Source of the DNA: Sulfurisphaera tokodaii str. 7
Lineage (GTDB): Archaea; Thermoproteota; Thermoprotei_A; Sulfolobales; Sulfolobaceae
NCBI RefSeq assembly: GCF_000011205.1
Contig: NC_003106.2
Coordinates: forward strand, 1,688,001 to 1,752,000
Direction of reading: 5' to 3'
Length of the DNA stretch: 64,000 bases
Each line of letters opens with the position of its first letter. Within the stretch, counting starts at the first letter, position 1. Made by a program: the position numbers and the translations under genes. Below are positions 58,766 through 64,000 of the stretch, one piece after another. The notes under the pieces were generated by a model. It did not search any database. It was not told the origin of the DNA and was given only the letters and a program-made list of their open reading frames with translations.

Positions 58766-58979
58766 ATATAAAAGATTGTGTAATGGAATTAAATACTGTT
58801 TCTCCTATAAGTAAGGGCAGCTAATTAATTGATTTAGCCTTTTCAAAGAATACTTCTATCAACTGTTAATTTTCTACTTGATATAAAGGTTTGAGATTAG
58901 GAAAGAAGAGCGAGCTCGTTTCAGATAAATTTAATCCATTAATTGCGTTTTTAGATAAGTTCATGAAATACCTTCTCTT

Positions 58980-59453
58980 CTACGTTATTTCTAAGCTCTT
59001 TTCAGCCTCTTCTAACATCTTCTTTATGTCACTCATCATAACTTTAACAGTGTCTAAGTCTAGTTTTCCTTCATGAAATCCCCAAACATGTAAAATATAG
59101 GCTGAGTTCCACCCAATTTTGACTCAATCCCCCAGTTTTAGAGAAAGTTTTGCAACAGCATTAGTTAAACTATAAGTGTACCATCTCCCTTCTCTAACTG
59201 CTTGTTGATATTCGGGTAAGTTAAACTTCTCAGCTAGGGCTTTTACTAATTCTTCAGCCACCTTATAAGCTTTTTCCGAGGACAAGACAATGTCTCCCTT
59301 AGAAAGATATTCTTCAGCTTCCGATAGATATTTCTTAGCTAACTCCAACCTAGTCCTAATTCCGGCTTGAGGATCCACTCTAGATAATGCTGAAAGTATA
59401 AGATCCTCAACATCAATCCCCTTCTCCTCAGCCCTCTTTATTAACTCCTCCAT
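58980..59453 (-). pseudogene. PaREP1-family protein, frameshifted
   Basis: The N-terminal frame (59124-59453, 109 residues) has RTRLELAKKYLSEAEEYLSK and AYKVAEELVKALAEKFNLPE. After a shift near 59115 the next frame continues WNSAYILHVWGFHEGKLDLD and ends TVKVMMSDIKKMLEEAEK. Together they have the length and motifs of PaREP1 (HEPN-like helical bundle, typical W..A..LHVWGFHE). Function is unknown, probably RNA-related. Single-base error is possible. Confidence 0.75.
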
Positions 59454-59898
59454 AAGTCATAGTTAACGGAAAAGCGTTAAAAACTTTATTAAGGTTACTA
59501 TGGAATATATTTCTATTAAGTTTTAATTAACCGAGAAGTTATCCCTTCTTAAGTTAGTAGTAATTTTAAGTTAGCTATCTTAAATCTTTGTTAAATGTAT
59601 GTGAGAGTTATTTTCAGTAATTTAAAATAAGGAATAAGCTTTAACGAAGAAAATTAAGCTCTGGCGAGGATTAATGTCCTTATTACTTGCGGAGATGCTC
59701 ATAGAAGTGTGTCACAATCCAATAAGAATACTTCCTTAAAAGCTATGGATGAATTCTTTTTAATGTTAATATGCTTTTTAGACCTTTCATTTTTCCCATT
59801 TTAGGTTCGTAAGTTTTTGTCAAATTTAAGCGTTAATTTAAAAATAAAATAAACCTTGAAACCAGGTATTCAACGAAATTACTGGAGATAATTGGAAA
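59454..59898. other. Spacer with weak coding relic
   Basis: At about 59660-59810 (+) one frame without a start reads ARINVLITCGDAHRSVSQSN and continues to LICFLDLSFFPF before a stop. I could not assign it. The rest has no features. Confidence 0.35.
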
Positions 59899-60213
59899 GT
59901 GAAAATTACCGAGATAAAGAATAGAAAGGATAATAGTGAATTTGTACATAAACTATACGGCATTTATCTTGGAGATAAGTCAGTAGCAGTAAGCGTTACT
60001 AATGACGGAAAACTTAAGCATGTAATATTGAATGATATTAAAGTACTTAATGAGACAGACCAAACTTTAAGGAAAAGGGCTAATTGCTAGATTATGAAAA
60101 ACAGAGAGTTATAGTTGAAGAAAGTGAAATGGAATTATGGAAAGGTTAAAAAAGGATTTGAATCCATAAAGTCTATCAGTATCATAAAAAGTGAGGTAAG
60201 GGACTTGCAATGA
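59899..60213 (+). pseudogene. Small unknown protein ahead of an HTH gene, with compensating frameshifts
   Basis: From GTG 59899 the frame reads MKITEIKNRKDNSEFVHKLY to LNETDQTLRKRANC (stop 60088-60090). The adjacent frame continues LDYEKQRVIVEESEMELWK. Near 60147 it returns to the first frame as KKGFESIKSISIIKSEVRDL, ending in a TGA that overlaps the HTH gene ATG (ATGA, 60210-60213). Frame 1 at both ends plus the coupling suggests one gene of about 104 residues with two single-base errors or indels. Family unknown. Confidence 0.5.
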
Positions 60214-60602
60214 TTATAAGGGGAGAGAATAAATCTTATATCGTGAAGAGAAATTTAATACTTGAACACTGTAAAACACCAAGATCCTTCACGGAACTTA
60301 GAAAGCTGACTGGTATGTCGGATGCCGGTCTATCTAAAGTGCTGAACGATCTTATAAAGGAGGATTATTTGCAGAAGACATCGGATGGGAAATACGTGAT
60401 AACTGATAAAGTATTACAAAACTATAAGGAGAGAATGATCAATGGGATCTGGTTTAAATACCATAGAATTTCTGACGAAAAGATCGAGAAAATAGCTGAA
60501 CTTTTAAAAGATGAAGGAGAATTTTATATCGTAGCTTCTAAAGGTAATATTGACACAGATAATTTAATGCTTCTATTACAATATCTATTTTTACTCACGT
60601 AA
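60210..60602 (+). CDS. Winged-helix transcriptional regulator
   Basis: The protein has 130 residues. The HTH is NLILEHCKTPRSFTELRKLT, with recognition helix MSDAGLSKVLNDLIKEDYLQ and a wing KTSDGKYVITDK. The ArsR/HxlR-like core is followed by a helical C-terminus. Its ATG overlaps the stop of the preceding small gene, indicating an operon. The target is unknown. Confidence 0.75.
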   Translation: MIIRGENKSYIVKRNLILEHCKTPRSFTELRKLTGMSDAGLSKVLNDLIKEDYLQKTSDGKYVITDKVLQNYKERMINGIWFKYHRISDEKIEKIAELLKDEGEFYIVASKGNIDTDNLMLLLQYLFLLT

Positions 60603-61014
60603 TTTTCTTGCGTTACCTTACATTTGAGTACTCTATTCAAGCAATGCATTTTCTCCTCCATTATCTTATAAATTTTTAGCTTAAATGAAATACTACACAA
60701 TAATTAATAAAATCTAAAATTATTTCTCTTAGCCAAGATCTAGAACTTATAAAAGAAATTAAAACTACTTGTATTTTACATAAAAGGAGGCTGTAAATCG
60801 TTTATAATATAGAATATTTATCTTAAATTAGCTATGGAGTATACTCCAATGAATATTGAAGAAATAAAAACAGTACTCAAAGAGATTTGAAGAATTTCTG
60901 TAGATAGAGGAATATAATATTTAAATATTCTTCATGATTGTGAATTCTCTTCTAAGTTTAACTAAGTAATTTATCCGTTGTTACAAGCGTACGAATATTT
61001 TTAATTTTAAGTAA
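60603..61014. other. Spacer with palindrome and short gene relic
   Basis: A perfect 14-bp palindrome TGGAGTATACTCCA (60835-60848) directly precedes an ATG (60849) that opens MNIEEIKTVLKEI and then stops. The N-terminus looks like that of archaeal ATPases, so this may be a truncated gene with its operator. Upstream lies a TATA-like TTTATAATATAG. Confidence 0.45.
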
Positions 61015-61020
61015 TTGCAT

Positions 61021-61551
61021 ATGAGTATGGACAGAATAAAAATATCGGGATACATGATTCTTATTGGTATATCACAATTTTTGTTGCTTATGATAATAGC
61101 AGAAATCTTATACCCAAATTATTCTGTAAAATATAACTATATAAGTGATCTAGGAGTTGGTAGAACCGCAATCATATTCAATACTTCTATTGTAGTTATG
61201 GGCATTCTGGTTATGTTAGGTTCATTGCTACTAAGGACATACTATTACCCTTTGTTATTTTTAATCGGTTTGGGTTCCGCAATAGTCGGAATTTTCCCCG
61301 AAACTACTGGGTTACCTCACCTAATTGGGGCACTTTTAGCTTTTCTCTTTGGCGGAATAAGTGCTATATTAACCTCGATAAGGAGAAACTATTTTTGGAC
61401 TGTATTAGGATTAATAACTCTGATTTCTTTAGTTCTATACGTGTTAAAAGATTACGGACCTTTAGGACCAGGTGGAATGGAAAGGATGATAGTATATCCA
61501 GAAATTATCTGGGGAATAAGTTTCGCTACTTACTTAACAAACAAAACCTAA
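61021..61551 (+). CDS. DUF998-type membrane protein
   Basis: From ATG 61021 (a TTG lies two codons upstream) the protein has 176 residues with six membrane helices. It carries NYISDLGVGRTAIIFNTSIV, IGLGSAIVGIFPETTGLPHL and GMERMIVYPEIIWGISFATY, the conserved YSDLG...NTS / G.ER....P...W pattern of DUF998. Function unknown. Single gene. Confidence 0.8.
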   Translation: MSMDRIKISGYMILIGISQFLLLMIIAEILYPNYSVKYNYISDLGVGRTAIIFNTSIVVMGILVMLGSLLLRTYYYPLLFLIGLGSAIVGIFPETTGLPHLIGALLAFLFGGISAILTSIRRNYFWTVLGLITLISLVLYVLKDYGPLGPGGMERMIVYPEIIWGISFATYLTNKT

Positions 61552-61730
61552 AACTAGCGGACATTTTTAATTATTTTCCTTTTTAAGGTGTAGTATATGT
61601 TGCATAATGGTTATTTTTAATTATACATCTATGTTCTGTAGAAAAATATTCAGAAAATTACTAAATAATTTTAAAAATACCTCACTTTTAAACTAAAACC
61701 ATAAATAACTAATACAAACATATTCTCTAA

Positions 61731-63063
<1,333 letters not shown>

Positions 63064-63066
63064 TTA

Positions 63067-63119
63067 TGATATAACTTTACAAACATTTATCGAATTTCAT
63101 GATTTTTTTAGAACAGTCC
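63067..63119 (-). repeat. R2 repeat, copy d
   Basis: ACTTTACAAACATTTATCGA followed by ATTTCATGATTTTTTTAGAA matches copy c at 48788-48838 in the same orientation. It lies between the CARF gene and the helical-repeat gene. Confidence 0.6.
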
Positions 63120-63159
63120 CTTAAAAATCTCACATAGCGGTTTTATAATAAGATTTAGT

Positions 63160-64000
63160 TTATTCATTATCTCTCAACTCGTCTATCTTTTCCATTAATT
63201 TATACCTTGTATAATATCTACTTTTAATCTCGTCCAATAGCCTATTAAACTCTTCCTTGCCCATGCATTTCTTCGCAGATTTTAGCACAGAGGCTATGTA
63301 ATCATATACTTTAGATCCTCTACCAACTTCGCTTTCGACAAACTTAAGTAAGTAATCTTTCAACTTCTCCGGTTTCCTTTCACATATAACATCTAAAAAT
63401 TCAGGCGAAAAGAAATCCTCTAATTCTAGTATCTTTTCGGCATAAATGTCCTTTAGTTTGTCATCAATATTGTTGTAAAGTTTGCTCACTGAAAAAATGT
63501 TCCCTATATCAAGCAAGTACTTCGCAACTATATTGGACAATTCTCTATCTTGTAGGATAAAACTAAGATAATTTGAGATAATATGAAGCACCTCTTCCCT
63601 TTTATCCTCATTAATGATCCTCTTAATATACATCTTAGCTTTTTCATAATCGTTCGTTTCAATGAAATATTCTACTATTATATCGTACATTTTGTATTCT
63701 TCAGCCAATTGGAGCATTTTTTCTGGGTCTATAAGCTTTAGTAATTCCATTTTCTCAGAGAGATCGAGATCTTTATCTTCCAGCATGTTCTTCGCCTCAT
63801 CATACATCTTATTCTCAACTACGATATTCATTCTATATCCAAACGGTAAGATTTTCTTAACTAGGGTAAAGAACTTAGGATCTCTTTCAGCTTTACTAAC
63901 AAACACATCGAGTAATGGGGTAGTTAATTCATATTCATCTTGATCTATTATTTTCCCTAATCTTTCAATATCTTCTTGGGTTAAGTCCTTTTCAACTAAC
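63160..64000 (-). CDS. Helical-repeat protein, 5' end beyond the window
   Basis: The frame has no stop up to the right edge, so the gene starts outside. At least 280 residues are all helical, with TPR/HEAT-like spacing (MYDEAKNMLEDKDLDLSEKM, YDIIVEYFIETNDYEKAKMY and KEEFNRLLDEIKSRYY). The GTG at 63906 is probably not the true start, because LVEKDLTQEDIERLGKIIDQ continues upstream in frame. Lies upstream of the CARF gene on the same strand, with a 153-bp gap. Could be part of a CRISPR-related locus (inference). Confidence 0.6.
   Translation of the reverse strand, partial: LVEKDLTQEDIERLGKIIDQDEYELTTPLLDVFVSKAERDPKFFTLVKKILPFGYRMNIVVENKMYDEAKNMLEDKDLDLSEKMELLKLIDPEKMLQLAEEYKMYDIIVEYFIETNDYEKAKMYIKRIINEDKREEVLHIISNYLSFILQDRELSNIVAKYLLDIGNIFSVSKLYNNIDDKLKDIYAEKILELEDFFSPEFLDVICERKPEKLKDYLLKFVESEVGRGSKVYDYIASVLKSAKKCMGKEEFNRLLDEIKSRYYTRYKLMEKIDELRDNE

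Noticed and set aside
58891-59076. 61-codon plus-strand frame
   Set aside because: It is antisense to the C-terminal part of the frameshifted PaREP1 gene, which carries the recognisable HVWGFHE motif.

Overview
The window is AT-rich chromosomal DNA from a thermoacidophilic archaeon of the order Sulfolobales. The evidence is leaderless genes with TATA boxes close to the start codon, a copA-copM-copT copper cluster, a glucose/galactose 1-dehydrogenase, DUF929 and DUF1404-type proteins, an acid-type sedolisin protease, PaREP1 and archaeal ATPase families, and an SSV-type integrase fragment overlapping a tRNA gene. The genus cannot be fixed from the sequence alone.

Layout. 1-9 kb: the edge of a hydantoinase-like gene, an active and a decayed vapBC pair, a surface protein gene split by an in-frame TGA, a START-like protein, a very large membrane-anchored sedolisin and an RNA-ligase-like nucleotidyltransferase. 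9.2-9.9 kb: a tandem two-hairpin RNA directly in front of a DUF3800 gene. 10-31 kb is mostly stable core: PsiE-like and DUF2173-like proteins, a ParA/MinD-type ATPase, a DUF929 protein, a polyferredoxin membrane protein, sugar dehydrogenase and FAH-family enzymes, an ECF-type transporter, an MFS pump with its MarR regulator, a membrane-bound double AAA ATPase, an MNT-HEPN toxin-antitoxin pair and the copper-resistance cluster.

31.3-46.3 kb is an accessory island that starts at tRNA-Gly(GCC). The tRNA 3' end carries the N-terminal relic of an SSV-type integrase. It is followed by an IS110-family element with a structured left end, decayed TnpB, ISH3-like and IS5-like transposases, MITE copies, a vapBC pair and an orphan VapB. 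Inside it lies a tandem cluster (37.0-41.7 kb) of large secreted proteins, each followed by a small membrane protein with a shared C-terminal tail (WPETL...KPSPL). Every gene there has a similar promoter. A second unit follows (43.3-46.2 kb): a small secreted protein, a membrane protein and a two-gene ABC exporter. The layout resembles toxin/immunity (sulfolobicin-like) loci. All the secreted-protein genes are frameshifted, while the small membrane and ABC genes are intact.

46-57 kb: a GH114-like TIM-barrel protein, a second DUF929 protein, a three-gene ABC-2 transporter with duplicated permeases, an S9 peptidase, a C/D box sRNA and an archaeal ATPase gene whose start lies under two palindromic operators. 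57-64 kb: a PriS-like archaeo-eukaryotic primase, a frameshifted PaREP1 gene, a winged-helix regulator, a DUF998 membrane protein, and a CARF-domain (type III CRISPR signalling) gene translationally coupled to a retropepsin-like aspartic protease, with a helical-repeat protein running off the right edge. No CRISPR array was seen.

Many genes carry single-base frameshifts. These may be true decay or consensus errors, so the pseudogene calls depend on read support.
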